Part shown: in pieces, positions 37,259-46,400 of the stretch
Layout of the letters: each line of letters begins with the position of its first letter
How positions within the stretch are numbered: the first letter of the stretch is position 1
DNA from: Burkholderiales bacterium RIFCSPLOWO2_02_FULL_57_36
Lineage (GTDB): Bacteria; Pseudomonadota; Gammaproteobacteria; Burkholderiales; Burkholderiaceae_D
DNA length: 64,000 nt
Direction of reading: 5' to 3'
Assembly: GCA_001770855.1 (NCBI GenBank)
Contig: MESE01000038.1
Coordinates: forward strand, 73,734-137,733
Translations under genes and position numbers: made by a program
Notes under the pieces: generated by a model
What the model was told of the DNA's origin: nothing
What the model saw: only the letters and a program-made list of their open reading frames with translations
The model's database searches: none

Positions 37259-37933
37259 ATGCGTTTTATTCAAAAATTTTTGATTGCCGTCAGCTTGGGT
37301 TTTGTAGCAATCACCGCCGGTGCCGCCTCGCCGGCTGATCCGGTCAACGGCGTGCACTACCGCACCCTTGCGCAGCCGCAGCCAACCGAATCGGGCAAGA
37401 AAGTCGAAGTCACCGAATTCTTCTGGTACGGCTGCCCGCATTGCAACTCTCTGGAACATGGACTGACCGAGTGGGTCAAGAAGCAGGGTGACAATATCGT
37501 ATTCAAGCGCGTCCCGATCAAATTCCGCGACTCCTTTATTCCGCAGCAACGCCTGTACTACACGCTCGAAGAAATGGGCAAGGTCGATGAATTGCATGGC
37601 AAGGTTTTCCAGGCGATCCACGGCGGACGACAGTCGCTCGATACCGATGAGGCAATTCTTGCTTTCATCGAAAAGCAAGGCGTCGACAAGCAAAAATTCC
37701 TGAATATGTACCGCTCTTTCGGCGTGGGAACCAAGGTTAATCGCGCCACGCAGTTGCAGCAAGCTTACGCCGTTGACGGCGTGCCCATGATCGCAATCGA
37801 TGGCCGCTACATTACCGCGCCGTCGATCGTGGGCGCCAGTATGGGAAGGCAGCCGGAAAAAGTGTTGGAAGATGCAACGTTTCAGGTAATGAGCGCGCTG
37901 GTTGCCAAAGCGGCCAAGGAAAAGAAAAAATAA
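37259..37933 (+). CDS. dsbA: Thiol:disulfide interchange protein DsbA
   Basis: 224 residues with a signal peptide (about 1-23). The active site is Cys59-Pro-His-Cys62 (FFWYGCPHC), the DsbA signature; the cis-Pro loop is GVPM near 178. It oxidises cysteines of exported proteins in the periplasm and is recycled by DsbB. Third in the argS-SPOR-dsbA group, 31 bases after the SPOR gene; a terminator follows. Confidence 0.95.
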   Translation: MRFIQKFLIAVSLGFVAITAGAASPADPVNGVHYRTLAQPQPTESGKKVEVTEFFWYGCPHCNSLEHGLTEWVKKQGDNIVFKRVPIKFRDSFIPQQRLYYTLEEMGKVDELHGKVFQAIHGGRQSLDTDEAILAFIEKQGVDKQKFLNMYRSFGVGTKVNRATQLQQAYAVDGVPMIAIDGRYITAPSIVGASMGRQPEKVLEDATFQVMSALVAKAAKEKKK

Positions 37934-37962
37934 CGCAAAACGGCAGACCGCAAGGCCACAAG

Positions 37963-37992
37963 TCCGCACTCGGGAGAGGGCGGATTTTTTTT
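37963..37992 (+). terminator. Intrinsic terminator after dsbA
   Basis: A stem TCCGC-CTC / GAG-GCGGA with one small bulge on each side and a GGGA loop, followed by eight T residues. It lies 30 bases after the dsbA stop. Confidence 0.85.
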
Positions 37993-38024
37993 ATGTGCAA
38001 TCGAGGATGTGACAGGAGTAATCC

Positions 38025-38825
38025 ATGAAGCGTATTTTCATTACCGGTGCATCGAGCGGCATCGGTGCCGCACTTGCGCAACGCTATGCGCAACAGGGCG
38101 CTGCGCTCGGCCTGGTCGCCCGGCGCGGGGAAGTTCTGGAGCAATTGGCGGCAAGCCTGCCCAACCCGGAACGGCATCGGATTTATCCGCTCGACGTCAC
38201 CGATCATGCCGCGCTGGCACAAGCGGCGGCTGACTTCATCGATGCGATGGACGGTATCGATGTGGTGATTGCCAATGCCGGCATTTCGCACGGCACCTTG
38301 ACCGAATGCGCAGAAGACTTGCCGGTGGTCGAACGCATTTTCGCAACCAATCTCATGGCAACGGTGGCGAGCTTCACGCCATTCATCGCTGCCCTGAGGA
38401 AGCAGGCGCAGTCCGGCAACCGACACTGTCGCCTGGTTGGCATTGCCAGCGTTACCGGCATCCGCGGTTTGCCAGGAGTGGGCGCTTACAGTGCATCCAA
38501 AGCCTCGGTGATAAGCTATTGCGAATCGTTGCGCGTGGAATTGAAAAGCACCGGCATCAAGGTGGTAACCATCAGTCCCGGCTTTATCGACACGCCGATG
38601 ACCAGGGACAATCGTTATTCGATGCCATTCCTGATGCCGGTGGAAAAATTTGCCGAACGTGCGGTTCGTGCAATCGATTCCGGCACAAGCTACACAGTGA
38701 TTCCATGGCAGATGGGAATCGTCACCAAGCTGTTGCGGATGTTGCCGAACCTGATATATGACATTGCGCTTGCAAAGGCGCCGCATAAAGCGCGCAACGC
38801 GCCGGAGCAAAATGAAGTTTATTGA
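38025..38825 (+). CDS. SDR family oxidoreductase (YdfG/short-chain dehydrogenase-like)
   Basis: 266 residues. TGASSGIG (7-14), NAG (about 86-88), catalytic Ser in GIASVTG and Tyr-x3-Lys in YSASK are intact. The long hydrophobic C-terminal helix (TKLLRMLPNLIYDIAL) suggests membrane contact, as seen in acyl- or sterol-type SDRs. Overlaps the following gene by 14 bases, so the two are translationally coupled. Confidence 0.88.
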   Translation: MKRIFITGASSGIGAALAQRYAQQGAALGLVARRGEVLEQLAASLPNPERHRIYPLDVTDHAALAQAAADFIDAMDGIDVVIANAGISHGTLTECAEDLPVVERIFATNLMATVASFTPFIAALRKQAQSGNRHCRLVGIASVTGIRGLPGVGAYSASKASVISYCESLRVELKSTGIKVVTISPGFIDTPMTRDNRYSMPFLMPVEKFAERAVRAIDSGTSYTVIPWQMGIVTKLLRMLPNLIYDIALAKAPHKARNAPEQNEVY

Positions 38826-39621
38826 TGCAATCGGACGTCAGCATGACGATATCTCTGCATTGCGGATGCCGCCGCGCATTGTATCGCTGGTGCCGTCGAT
38901 CACCGAATTGCTGTGCGATCTAGGCCTGGCGTCCTGGCTCGTCGGGCGCACCGGTTTTTGCGTGCATCCTGCCGACACGGTGCGGTCGATTGCCAAGGTC
39001 GGCGGCACCAAGGATGTCAATCAGAACAAGATCCGCGCGCTGGCGCCGACCCATCTGATCGTCAATATCGATGAAAATGAAAAACCCGCCGTCGATGCAT
39101 TGGCGCAATTTATTCCGCACGTCATCGTCACGCATCCGCAAACGCCGCGCGACAATCTGGCGCTGTATCGTTTGCTGGGCGGGATTTTCAGCGCCGAAGA
39201 CAAGGCCGAACAACACTGCGCGGCATTTGAAAACGAATATGCGGCGCTGGCCGCTTTGCCCAAACGCACACCAAAAACCGTGCTGTATTGCATCTGGAAA
39301 GATCCGTGGATGACGGTGTCGCGCGACACCTATATCGCGCAAATGCTGGCGCAGCTCGGCTGGCAGCAGTGGACGACTACCGATCCGGTGGAATCCGCAC
39401 GGCGCTATCCGAAGTTCAACTGGTCGCGCGACGTGGTCGATGCAGTCGACGAAGTGCTGTTGTCAAGCGAGCCCTACCGCTTTACCGAAGCGCATGTGGA
39501 TGCGCTGGAGCAGCAGATCGGCAAGCCGGTACAGCTGGTCGATGGCGAAATGATGTCGTGGTACGGTAGTCGCGCGATCAGCGGATTGCGTTATCTGCGG
39601 CAGCTTGGCGGATGCGGGTAA
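38812..39621 (+). CDS. Helical-backbone metal receptor-like protein (BtuF/TroA-type fold) without signal peptide
   Basis: 269 residues. RIVSLVPSITELLCDLGLA followed by LVGRTGFCVHPAD is the opening of BtuF-like cobalamin or metal-chelate receptors, and VGGTKDVNQNKIRAL continues the pattern. Unlike true BtuF there is no signal peptide or lipobox, so the protein should be cytoplasmic and cannot serve an ABC importer from the periplasm. Coupled to an SDR gene rather than transporter genes. The ligand is unknown. Confidence 0.8.
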   Translation: MKFIDAIGRQHDDISALRMPPRIVSLVPSITELLCDLGLASWLVGRTGFCVHPADTVRSIAKVGGTKDVNQNKIRALAPTHLIVNIDENEKPAVDALAQFIPHVIVTHPQTPRDNLALYRLLGGIFSAEDKAEQHCAAFENEYAALAALPKRTPKTVLYCIWKDPWMTVSRDTYIAQMLAQLGWQQWTTTDPVESARRYPKFNWSRDVVDAVDEVLLSSEPYRFTEAHVDALEQQIGKPVQLVDGEMMSWYGSRAISGLRYLRQLGGCG

Positions 39622-40000
39622 GCTTAGAAATCCTTGTATCGGGAAGTTCGAATCCGGACTGGATCGGGCCTGCGGTTTGCAAGGCGTCCAACAGTCTGCG
39701 TCTAAAAAGAAGTGCAGCGGATCTCGTTGCTAAAAATATACTTTTCTCCTAAGCCGGACAGTCGGTCGCTGTATGCCTTTCAAAACTATTTATGTGACGA
39801 TTAACCCGTTCGAAATTTGGAACACGCGAACTGGCGTAGCTTTCCAGTCTATTGACAATCTGGATGGGCGGATAAATCGCCGGGTTAGGTAGATTTTTTC
39901 TACCTATTTGCAGTTGGCCCCTTGCCAACCAGCACTGTATGCGTATACAGTGCTGGTGTGCGACACGCGCACACCAAATCCACCTCAGGAGCGACTTCTC
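39622..40000. other. Intergenic region rich in inverted repeats
   Basis: About 380 bases with no gene. The right half contains GGTAGA-TTTTT-TCTACC near 39886, an SOS-type palindrome (listed separately) and a GGTGTGCG / CGCACACC hairpin near 39955-39975, all in the leader of the VOC gene. Confidence 0.5.
39930..39955. promoter_or_regulatory. Consensus LexA/SOS box inside an 11-4-11 palindrome
   Basis: CTGTATGCGTATACAG (39935-39950) satisfies CTGT-N8-ACAG exactly. The symmetry extends to CAGCACTGTAT on the left and its complement on the right. It lies about 50 bases before the VOC start codon, where a repressor would block transcription. Confidence 0.6.
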
Positions 40001-40414
40001 ATGCTTGACCACATGACTTTCCGCGTGACCGATATTGGTCGCACCAAAGCGTTTTACAGTTCGGCCCTTGCACCATTGGGCTACAGCGTATCCTTCGAAG
40101 GCCACTACGGCATGAACATTTTGGGGTTTGCCTACCCTGATTCCTCTGAGCCTGACGGGAAAAAAGCTGATGTGTGGTTCATCGATGGCCTCTCACCATA
40201 CGGTGGACCACCAGCGACTACTGGCTGTCACCTGGCGTGGCGGGCAGAGACTCGTGCGCAAGTAGACGCTTTTTATCTCGCCGCAATCACCGCCGGGGGA
40301 AAAGACAATGGTGCACCAGGTCTCCGCCCAGACTATCACCCTCACTACTATGGTGCCTTCGTCATTGACCCTGAAGGCAATAACATTGAAGCAGTGTGTC
40401 ATCAGCCAGAATAA
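40001..40414 (+). CDS. VOC (glyoxalase/bleomycin-resistance) superfamily protein
   Basis: 137 residues from the ATG behind CAGGAG. Two beta-alpha-beta-beta-beta units: the first begins LDHMTFRVTDIGRTKAFYSSAL (in the shortened form LDHMTFRVTD), the second is marked by CHLAWRAETRAQVDAFY and YGAFVIDPEGNNIEAVCH. The latter is the usual C-terminal metal-ligand strand. Members include lyases, dioxygenases and antibiotic-binding proteins; this one resembles the glyoxalase-like group of unknown substrate. A consensus SOS box lies upstream. Confidence 0.85.
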   Translation: MLDHMTFRVTDIGRTKAFYSSALAPLGYSVSFEGHYGMNILGFAYPDSSEPDGKKADVWFIDGLSPYGGPPATTGCHLAWRAETRAQVDAFYLAAITAGGKDNGAPGLRPDYHPHYYGAFVIDPEGNNIEAVCHQPE

Positions 40415-40453
40415 GGAGCAAACCGTGCCTCCGCACCTCGGCCTAACGAGTAA

Positions 40454-40492
40454 GGTTAGATTGTGATCGCGAAGCGAGCCACAATCTAAACC
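40454..40492. repeat. Long hairpin after the VOC gene
   Basis: GGTT-AGATTGTG pairs with CACAATCTAAACC with a single bulged base, and an inner TCGC-GAA-GCGA stem completes it. There is no T-tract. It may stabilise the 3' end or be a REP-like repeat. Confidence 0.55.
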
Positions 40493-40506
40493 GTTTGACA
40501 GGAGAC

Positions 40507-40813
40507 TGGAAAGATTTGTACGCAGCCGCGGTGGCGCTGGTGCGCTACCACATCAATGCGGGTGTGAGTCCCAACTATCAGCACCCCGAAATCATGTGGC
40601 CCCCTCGTGGTCAGCTTTATCCAAGGCCATAGCGAGGTTGCGCACTATCTTCTGGAGCATGGCGCCGACCCGCATCTGCGCGCGGAGTTTGATAGCATCA
40701 CCCCTCTGCAGGCGGCCCGAAAGCATGGGCGCACGGAATTTGTGAAACTGCTTCGTCATCGCGGCGCAAAGGACGAGCGCCAGCCATTCTGGTGGCGTTG
40801 GCTGCCGATCTGA
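40507..40813 (+). pseudogene. Frameshifted ankyrin-repeat gene remnant
   Basis: The first frame reads WKDLYAAAVALVRYHINAG, then VSPNYQHPEIMW, and runs into a different frame at the C-run near 40597-40603. The second frame continues the ankyrin fold: PLVVSFIQGHSEVAHYLLE, HGADPHLRAEFDSITPL, QAARKHGRTEFVKLLRHRG. A one-base shift in the C-rich spot breaks the gene, and the N-terminus seems shortened as well. Confidence 0.65.
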
Positions 40814-40874
40814 TCTGCGATTGGCGGTATGTATTGCAGCGCGCTCGCATGTACCGGCGTGCGCAGCCGATGTC

Positions 40875-41939
40875 CTACCTGGTCTGGAACCGGATAATCC
40901 CGTCCGCCGCCAATTCCCGCCGCAAGACCCCATCGAACCACAGCTTGTGCAGATGCGCCAGCGCTTCGCCCAATGCAAACGTCAACTGGTGCGCATCCAG
41001 CGGCCGCGGAAACATGATCGGCACGATATCGGCGGCTGAGCAGGGCGTTGCGCAGGCATCGACCACTTCCGCCAGCCGCGCCGCATGATGGTCTGACAAC
41101 TGGGAGATGCGGGTATGCAAGCCTCGAAACGGTCTGCCGTGCGACGGCATCACGAAAGTGTTGCTCGGCAGGTCGTTGAATTTTGCCAGGGAATCGAGAT
41201 ATTGCTGCACCGAATTGGCTTCAGGTTCGATGGCAAACACCGACACGTTGGTCGAAATGCGCGGCAACACCATGTCGCCGGCAATCAGGACATTCAGTTT
41301 TTCGCAATACAGCGCCGCATGTTCCGGCGAGTGGCCGAACCCGGTGATTACGCGCCATGCATTGCCGCCGATGCTCACCTGCTGTTTATCCTGCATGCGC
41401 CGGTAGGCGACCGGCACCGACGGCACCAGGTTTTGGTAATGGCTCTTGCGGCCCTTCATTTTTTCCAGCATGTCCGGGTCGTTCAGGCCGTGCCGCTGAA
41501 AGTGCGGCAGCATCGCGGTGCCATCCACGCCGGGCAGCGACGACGACATCATGCGCGCGAACGTATATTCTCCGGTGGTCATCCACAAGGGCACATTCCA
41601 GCGCGTGCATAGCCAGTCCGCCAGTCCGACGTGATCGGGATGGCAATGGGTCGCGATCACGCGCACCACCGGCAGGCCGCGCAAATGGGTCGAAAATACA
41701 TTTTCCCACGCGGCACGGGTATCTTCGCTGGCAATGCCGCAGTCAACCACGGTCCAGCCGCGCACCGGTCCGTTTTCCGTATCGAACTCGTCTTCCAGCA
41801 GCCACAGGTTGATATGGTTCAGTGCGAACGGCAATCCCATGCGCAGCCACAGCATGCCCGGCGCGACTTCCAGCACCGAGCCGAGTTCGGGCAAGTTGTC
41901 GCCCAACGGATATTCGAGTTGTGATTCAAGCGGATTCAT
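40875..41939 (-). CDS. Metallo-beta-lactamase-fold hydrolase
   Basis: 354 residues from the ATG at 41939, preceded by AAGG; an earlier in-frame ATG exists six bases upstream. The binuclear metal site is T-H-C-H-P-D-H-V-G (HxHxDH), followed by the second His in GFGHSPEHAALY, Asp in VLIAGDMVLPR and a final His in MPSHGRPF. The family includes thioesterases and glyoxalase-like enzymes. The gene is divergent from liuR across a LiuR-type operator, so control with acyl-CoA catabolism and a CoA-thioester substrate are plausible. Confidence 0.88.
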   Translation of the reverse strand: MNPLESQLEYPLGDNLPELGSVLEVAPGMLWLRMGLPFALNHINLWLLEDEFDTENGPVRGWTVVDCGIASEDTRAAWENVFSTHLRGLPVVRVIATHCHPDHVGLADWLCTRWNVPLWMTTGEYTFARMMSSSLPGVDGTAMLPHFQRHGLNDPDMLEKMKGRKSHYQNLVPSVPVAYRRMQDKQQVSIGGNAWRVITGFGHSPEHAALYCEKLNVLIAGDMVLPRISTNVSVFAIEPEANSVQQYLDSLAKFNDLPSNTFVMPSHGRPFRGLHTRISQLSDHHAARLAEVVDACATPCSAADIVPIMFPRPLDAHQLTFALGEALAHLHKLWFDGVLRRELAADGIIRFQTR

Positions 41940-42000
41940 GGGCATGCCTTGTCGGATACTGTCGAGGTTCACATTTGCGGCGTACGCGCCTACAATAGCC

Positions 42001-42016
42001 TTGACGTTAACGTAAA
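42001..42016. promoter_or_regulatory. Putative LiuR operator 1 (between MBL hydrolase and liuR)
   Basis: TTGACGTTAACGTAAA, a near-palindrome sharing the core of the second site at 42532. On the + strand TTGACG could be the -35 box with TCTAAA at 42024 after 17 bases, so binding here would autoregulate liuR and possibly the divergent hydrolase. Confidence 0.65.
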
Positions 42017-42066
42017 GCGCCATTCTAAACACAAACCCTTATTCCTGTTGAGCACACGCCAAAACC

Positions 42067-42510
42067 ATGCCGACCTATACCATCACTGAATTGGCGCGCG
42101 AATTCGATATCACGCCGCGCGCAATTCGTTTCTATGAAGATCAGGGGTTGATCAACCCGAAGCGCGAAGGCACCGGCGGGCGCACCAGAGTGTACTCGGC
42201 GCGCGAGCGTACGCGCCTCAAGCTCACGCTGCGCGGCAAGCGGCTCGGCCTGACGCTGTCGGAAATCAAGGGCTTGGTGGATATGTACGAGTCTCCCAAG
42301 GATTCAGCCGCGCAGTTGAACCGGTTTCTCGCGGTGCTGGCGCAACACCGCGAAATGCTGGAGCAGCAGCGCGAGGATCTGGAAGTGACATTGGCGGAAA
42401 TCGCCGCGCATGAAGCGCAATGCCGGCGCATGCTCGAAGGAGGCAAGGCGGCCAAGGCAAAGACCGCTGCCAAAAAAACGGCGACGGCTCGATCCAGGCA
42501 AGCCGCATGA
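42067..42510 (+). CDS. liuR: MerR-family regulator of leucine/isovalerate catabolism
   Basis: 147 residues. The MerR winged helix is at 1-70 (YTITELAREFDITPRAIRFY, then EDQGLINPKREG), followed by a long dimerisation helix (about 80-125) and a Lys/Ala-rich tail. No metal-binding cysteines of metal-sensing MerR proteins are present; LiuR is thought to sense a branched-chain acyl-CoA or related intermediate. Its position in front of liuA and two matching operators supports the name. Confidence 0.88.
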   Translation: MPTYTITELAREFDITPRAIRFYEDQGLINPKREGTGGRTRVYSARERTRLKLTLRGKRLGLTLSEIKGLVDMYESPKDSAAQLNRFLAVLAQHREMLEQQREDLEVTLAEIAAHEAQCRRMLEGGKAAKAKTAAKKTATARSRQAA

Positions 42511-42531
42511 GCAGCGACAGAGCGGTTTTGC

Positions 42532-42553
42532 TTTACGTTTACGTAAACGTCAA
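42532..42553. promoter_or_regulatory. Putative LiuR operator 2 and liuA promoter
   Basis: Core TTTACGTTTACGTAAACG followed by TCAA, a longer version of the site at 42001. TTTACG at 42538 and TATGAT at 42561, 17 bases apart, could form the promoter, placing the operator over the -35 box. It lies about 195 bases before the liuA start. Confidence 0.65.
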
Positions 42554-42617
42554 TTGAGCGTATGATTTCGGCTGACATGCCGCTTGCGCGGGACGATATG
42601 CAAAATTGCCGAATAGC

Positions 42618-42702
42618 GTCATTCCGAGAAGCATCGCGACGAGGAATCTCAAATTTTCGCAGCGGTGCAACCGTTTGAGATTCCTTTCTCCGCTCGGAAT
42701 GA
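42618..42702. repeat. Dispersed palindrome (GTCATTCCGAG family), copy in the liuA leader
   Basis: Begins GTCATTCCGAGAAGC and ends GCTCGGAATGA, with GAGGAATCTCAAATT and TTTGAGATTCC as inner arms. Because it lies between the liuA promoter and the liuA start, it would be transcribed as a stem-loop in the leader. Confidence 0.75.
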
Positions 42703-42747
42703 AAGCTTTTTAGCCGCTCCTAAATTTCCTGAAAACATGGGGACATC

Positions 42748-43932
42748 ATGACCGATTTACCAGGCTTGAGCTTTGACCACGGCGAAGACATTGCCGCGCT
42801 GCGCGACACCGTTAAACAATTCGCGCAAGCGGAGATTGCGCCGCGCGCGGCGGAAATCGACCGTAGCGACCAGTTCCCGATGGATCTGTGGAAAAAGATG
42901 GGCGACCTGGGCGTGCTGGGCGTGACCGTCGACGAAGAATACGGCGGCACGGCGATGGGCTATCTGGCGCACATCATCGCGATGGAAGAAATTTCACGCG
43001 CCTCGGCATCGGTCGGGTTGTCGTATGGCGCGCATTCCAATTTGTGCGTGAACCAGATCCGCCGCAACGGCACCGAACAGCAAAAAAAACAATATCTGCC
43101 GAAACTGATCTCCGGCGATTACATTGGCGCACTGGCGATGTCGGAACCGAATGCCGGATCGGATGTGGTCAACATGAAGCTGCGCGCCGAATGGAAAGGC
43201 GATCGCTGGGTATTGAACGGCACCAAGATGTGGATCACCAACGGGCCGGATGCCGACGTGCTGGTGGTTTACGCGAAAAGCGACATTGAAGCCGGTCCGC
43301 GCGGGATGACCGCTTTCCTGATTGAAAAGAATTTCAAGGGTTTCAGCGTTGCGCAAAAACTCGACAAGCTCGGCATGCGCGGCTCGCACACCGGTGAGCT
43401 GGTATTCCAGGATTGCGAAGTTCCGGCCGAAAATATCCTGGGCGGTATCGGCAAGGGCGTCAATGTATTGATGTCCGGTCTCGACTACGAACGCACTGTA
43501 TTGTCCGGCGGCCCGTTGGGCATCATGCAAGCCTGCATGGATGTGGTGGTGCCGTATATCCACGATCGCAAACAGTTCGGCCAGCCGATCGGTGAATTCC
43601 AGTTGATGCAGGGAAAAATCGCCGACATGTATTCGACCATGATGGCGTGCAAGGCTTATGTGTATGCGGTCGGGCAGGCATGCGATCGCGCAAAGACGCC
43701 GGAAGCGGTGCGCGCATTGCGTAAGGATGCGGCCGGAGCAATCCTGTATTCCGCAGAAAAGGCGACCTGGATGGCGGGAGAAACCATCCAGGCTCTGGGC
43801 GGCAATGGGTATATCAACGAATATCCGGCAGGACGCCTGTGGCGCGATGCGAAGCTGTATGAAATCGGCGCCGGCACCAGCGAAATCCGCCGCATGCTGA
43901 TCGGCCGCGAATTGTTCGCGGAGACCAAATAA
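42748..43932 (+). CDS. liuA: Isovaleryl-CoA dehydrogenase
   Basis: 394 residues, an acyl-CoA dehydrogenase. The FAD/substrate signature [14 protein letters not shown] and the C-terminal [19 protein letters not shown] are present. The catalytic glutamate of the isovaleryl type lies in the [14 protein letters not shown] helix rather than in the C-terminal segment, which has Gly there; this distinguishes it from short-chain enzymes. It oxidises isovaleryl-CoA to 3-methylcrotonyl-CoA in leucine breakdown. First structural gene after liuR. Confidence 0.95.
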   Translation: MTDLPGLSFDHGEDIAALRDTVKQFAQAEIAPRAAEIDRSDQFPMDLWKKMGDLGVLGVTVDEEYGGTAMGYLAHIIAMEEISRASASVGLSYGAHSNLCVNQIRRNGTEQQKKQYLPKLISGDYIGALAMSEPNAGSDVVNMKLRAEWKGDRWVLNGTKMWITNGPDADVLVVYAKSDIEAGPRGMTAFLIEKNFKGFSVAQKLDKLGMRGSHTGELVFQDCEVPAENILGGIGKGVNVLMSGLDYERTVLSGGPLGIMQACMDVVVPYIHDRKQFGQPIGEFQLMQGKIADMYSTMMACKAYVYAVGQACDRAKTPEAVRALRKDAAGAILYSAEKATWMAGETIQALGGNGYINEYPAGRLWRDAKLYEIGAGTSEIRRMLIGRELFAETK

Positions 43933-43948
43933 TGCGTCAAGTGTGAAC

Positions 43949-44410
43949 ATGACAACAACCGGTTCCGCCCAAAAAGGCATGGAAGCCGCAAATCCGTACT
44001 ATAAGACAGCCGTCGAACGCATATTCCACGATGCCGCCTTCATTGGCGATGTCGGTATCGAATTAATCGATTGCGGCCCCGGCTGGTGCGAAACCAGGCT
44101 GATTATCGCGCCGCGCCATCTGCAGCAAACGGGTGTGATTCATGCCGGGGTGCAGACGACGATTGCCGACCATACCGCGGGCGGCGCCGCGATAACCCTG
44201 ATGCGCGAAGGCGAGCATGTATTGACCGCCGAGTTCAAGCTCAACCTGCTGCGTGCGGGGCAGGGCGGGTCGCTATGGTGCCGGGCGCAAGTGCTGAAGC
44301 CCGGCCGAAGCCTGAGTTTTGTCGAGTCGGAAGTCTATGCGGTGACAGGCGAGGAAAGAATCCTGATCAGCAAATTGACGGCAACCATGGCAGTCATGCG
44401 AAAAAGATAA
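43949..44410 (+). CDS. PaaI-type hotdog-fold thioesterase
   Basis: 153 residues. The hotdog core has HLQQTGVIHAGVQTTIADHT, with the catalytic-type Asp in the helix, and a final strand ESEVYAVTGEERILISKLTA. I chose the ATG at 43949; a GTG six bases upstream is possible. It should hydrolyse acyl-CoA thioesters, perhaps relieving build-up of CoA intermediates. It starts 16 bases after liuA and is likely cotranscribed. Confidence 0.85.
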   Translation: MTTTGSAQKGMEAANPYYKTAVERIFHDAAFIGDVGIELIDCGPGWCETRLIIAPRHLQQTGVIHAGVQTTIADHTAGGAAITLMREGEHVLTAEFKLNLLRAGQGGSLWCRAQVLKPGRSLSFVESEVYAVTGEERILISKLTATMAVMRKR

Positions 44411-44588
44411 GCTTTGCCGCGGCATTGCGTGATGGGAAGCCCGAAACAGGCTCCCGAAAATTGATTGGATGTTCTGGAAAAGAGGGCAATTCCGATGCTA
44501 TTTCCTGAAATATCGACGCCGGTGGAGTCCCACTATCGCGGATTTCGCTACACTAGCGGGCTGGAACCCCCGTTAAGGTAAAACAATA

Positions 44589-46385
44589 ATGCAAGCTGCA
44601 TTTCCCAAACTGTTGTCTTCGCAAATCGCGTTCGATATCGCGCGCACGATGCTTGACGGCTTTGACAAGCATTACCGGCTGTTCCGCCAGGCCAGCCGCA
44701 CGGCCAAATGGCATTTCGAGCGGAGCGACTGGAAAATCGCGCAAATCGAAGCCAGGGAGCGGATCGCGTTTTACGACAAGCGCGTGCAGGAATGCGTCCA
44801 GTCCCTGGAAGACGAATACGATAAGGACGAATTGACCGACGATGTGTGGCGCGAGGTCAAGCTGCATTACATTGGCTTGCTGACCGACCACAAGCAACCG
44901 GAACTGGCGGAGACCTTCTTCAACTCGGTATGCTGCAGTATCCTGCATCGCACTTATTTTCATAACGACTTCATTTTCGTGCGCTCGGCGGTATCGACCG
45001 AGTACCTGGAGCCTGACGAGCCGGCGCCGACTTATCGGGTCTACTATCCCGCCAAGGATGGGTTGCGCTACACGCTGACGCGCATCATCAACAATTTTCA
45101 GTTGAAATGTCCGTTCGCCGATCTGGACCGCGATGTGCGCCTGGTCGAAGAGCGCTTGAAGAAAGTGTTTGGCCCGGAACAGCCTGAAGCCAATCATCAG
45201 ATCCAGGTCTTGGCCAGCCTGTTTTATCGCAACAAGGGCGCTTACATTGTTGCCAAGGGCATTAACGGCAACTGCGAGCATCCCTTCATCATCCCGATCC
45301 TGCACAATCGCAAAGGCGATCTGGTGCTGGATACGGTATTGTCCGATCCGGCGATGATCGCAGTCCTGTTTTCTTTTACGCGCGCCTATTTCATGGTCGA
45401 TATGGAGGTGCCGTCGGCCTATGTGCATTTCCTGCGCAGCATGATGCCGCGCAAGCCGCGCAGCGAGATTTACACGATTCTCGGATTGCAAAAGCAGGGA
45501 AAGGCGCTGTTTTATCGCGATTTCCTGCACCACCTGCGCCATTCCTCCGATCATTTCGAGAGCGCGCCAGGGATCCGCGGATTGGTCATGGTGGTGTTCG
45601 CGCTGCCGTCGTTTCCCTATGTATTCAAGGCGATCAAGGATCACTTTCCCGCGCCGAAAGAAACCACCCGAGCCATCGTCAAGGAAAAATACCTGCTGGT
45701 GAAAAACCATGACCGGGTCGGACGCATGGCCGATACACTTGAATATTCGAACGTGGCGTTTCCCCGCAACCGATTTTCCGATGAATTGTTAGCCGAACTG
45801 AAACAGGTGGCGCCGTCGATTGTCGAAGAAGAAGGCGAGCAGATCATTATCAAGCATGTATATATTGAAAGACGCATGGTGCCGCTCAATATCTGGTTGA
45901 CCAACGCGGAAAAGCGCGGCGACGAGGAAGCGATCGAGCATGCAATCATCGAATACGGCAACGCGATCAAGGAAATGGTTGGCGTCAATATCTTTCCCGG
46001 CGACATGCTGTACAAGAATTTCGGCGTCACTCGCAATCGCCGCGTCGTGTTTTATGACTATGACGAAATCGAATACATTACCGATTGCAATTTCCGCGCG
46101 ATTCCGGTGGCGCGCAACGAAGAGGATGAAATGTCCGCGGAGCCTTGGTATCCGGTGGGTCGGCACGACGTGTTTCCGGAACAATTCGATACCTTCCTGC
46201 TCGGCAATCCAACCGTCAGGAAATATTTCATGAAGCACCATGCCGATTTGCTGACCCCGCAATTCTGGCAAATGCGCAAGCAACGAATCATTGAAGGGCA
46301 TGTCGAGGATGTGTTTCCGTATCCGCAGGAATGCCGCTTCAGTTATCAACCTACTACGTCAACCCCGGCAGCGGAAGCTGCTTAA
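44589..46385 (+). CDS. aceK: Isocitrate dehydrogenase kinase/phosphatase
   Basis: 598 residues, the normal AceK size. The ATP-binding region is around [21 protein letters not shown], followed by conserved [12 protein letters not shown], and the kinase core [14 protein letters not shown] near 485-500. AceK phosphorylates isocitrate dehydrogenase to divert carbon into the glyoxylate shunt, and removes the phosphate again. No aceA/aceB lies beside it; instead it sits within the liu neighbourhood, whose product acetyl-CoA is what the shunt uses. A gap of about 180 bases suggests its own promoter. Confidence 0.95.
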   Translation: MQAAFPKLLSSQIAFDIARTMLDGFDKHYRLFRQASRTAKWHFERSDWKIAQIEARERIAFYDKRVQECVQSLEDEYDKDELTDDVWREVKLHYIGLLTDHKQPELAETFFNSVCCSILHRTYFHNDFIFVRSAVSTEYLEPDEPAPTYRVYYPAKDGLRYTLTRIINNFQLKCPFADLDRDVRLVEERLKKVFGPEQPEANHQIQVLASLFYRNKGAYIVAKGINGNCEHPFIIPILHNRKGDLVLDTVLSDPAMIAVLFSFTRAYFMVDMEVPSAYVHFLRSMMPRKPRSEIYTILGLQKQGKALFYRDFLHHLRHSSDHFESAPGIRGLVMVVFALPSFPYVFKAIKDHFPAPKETTRAIVKEKYLLVKNHDRVGRMADTLEYSNVAFPRNRFSDELLAELKQVAPSIVEEEGEQIIIKHVYIERRMVPLNIWLTNAEKRGDEEAIEHAIIEYGNAIKEMVGVNIFPGDMLYKNFGVTRNRRVVFYDYDEIEYITDCNFRAIPVARNEEDEMSAEPWYPVGRHDVFPEQFDTFLLGNPTVRKYFMKHHADLLTPQFWQMRKQRIIEGHVEDVFPYPQECRFSYQPTTSTPAAEAA

Positions 46386-46400
46386 TTCTGGAGAAACAAC

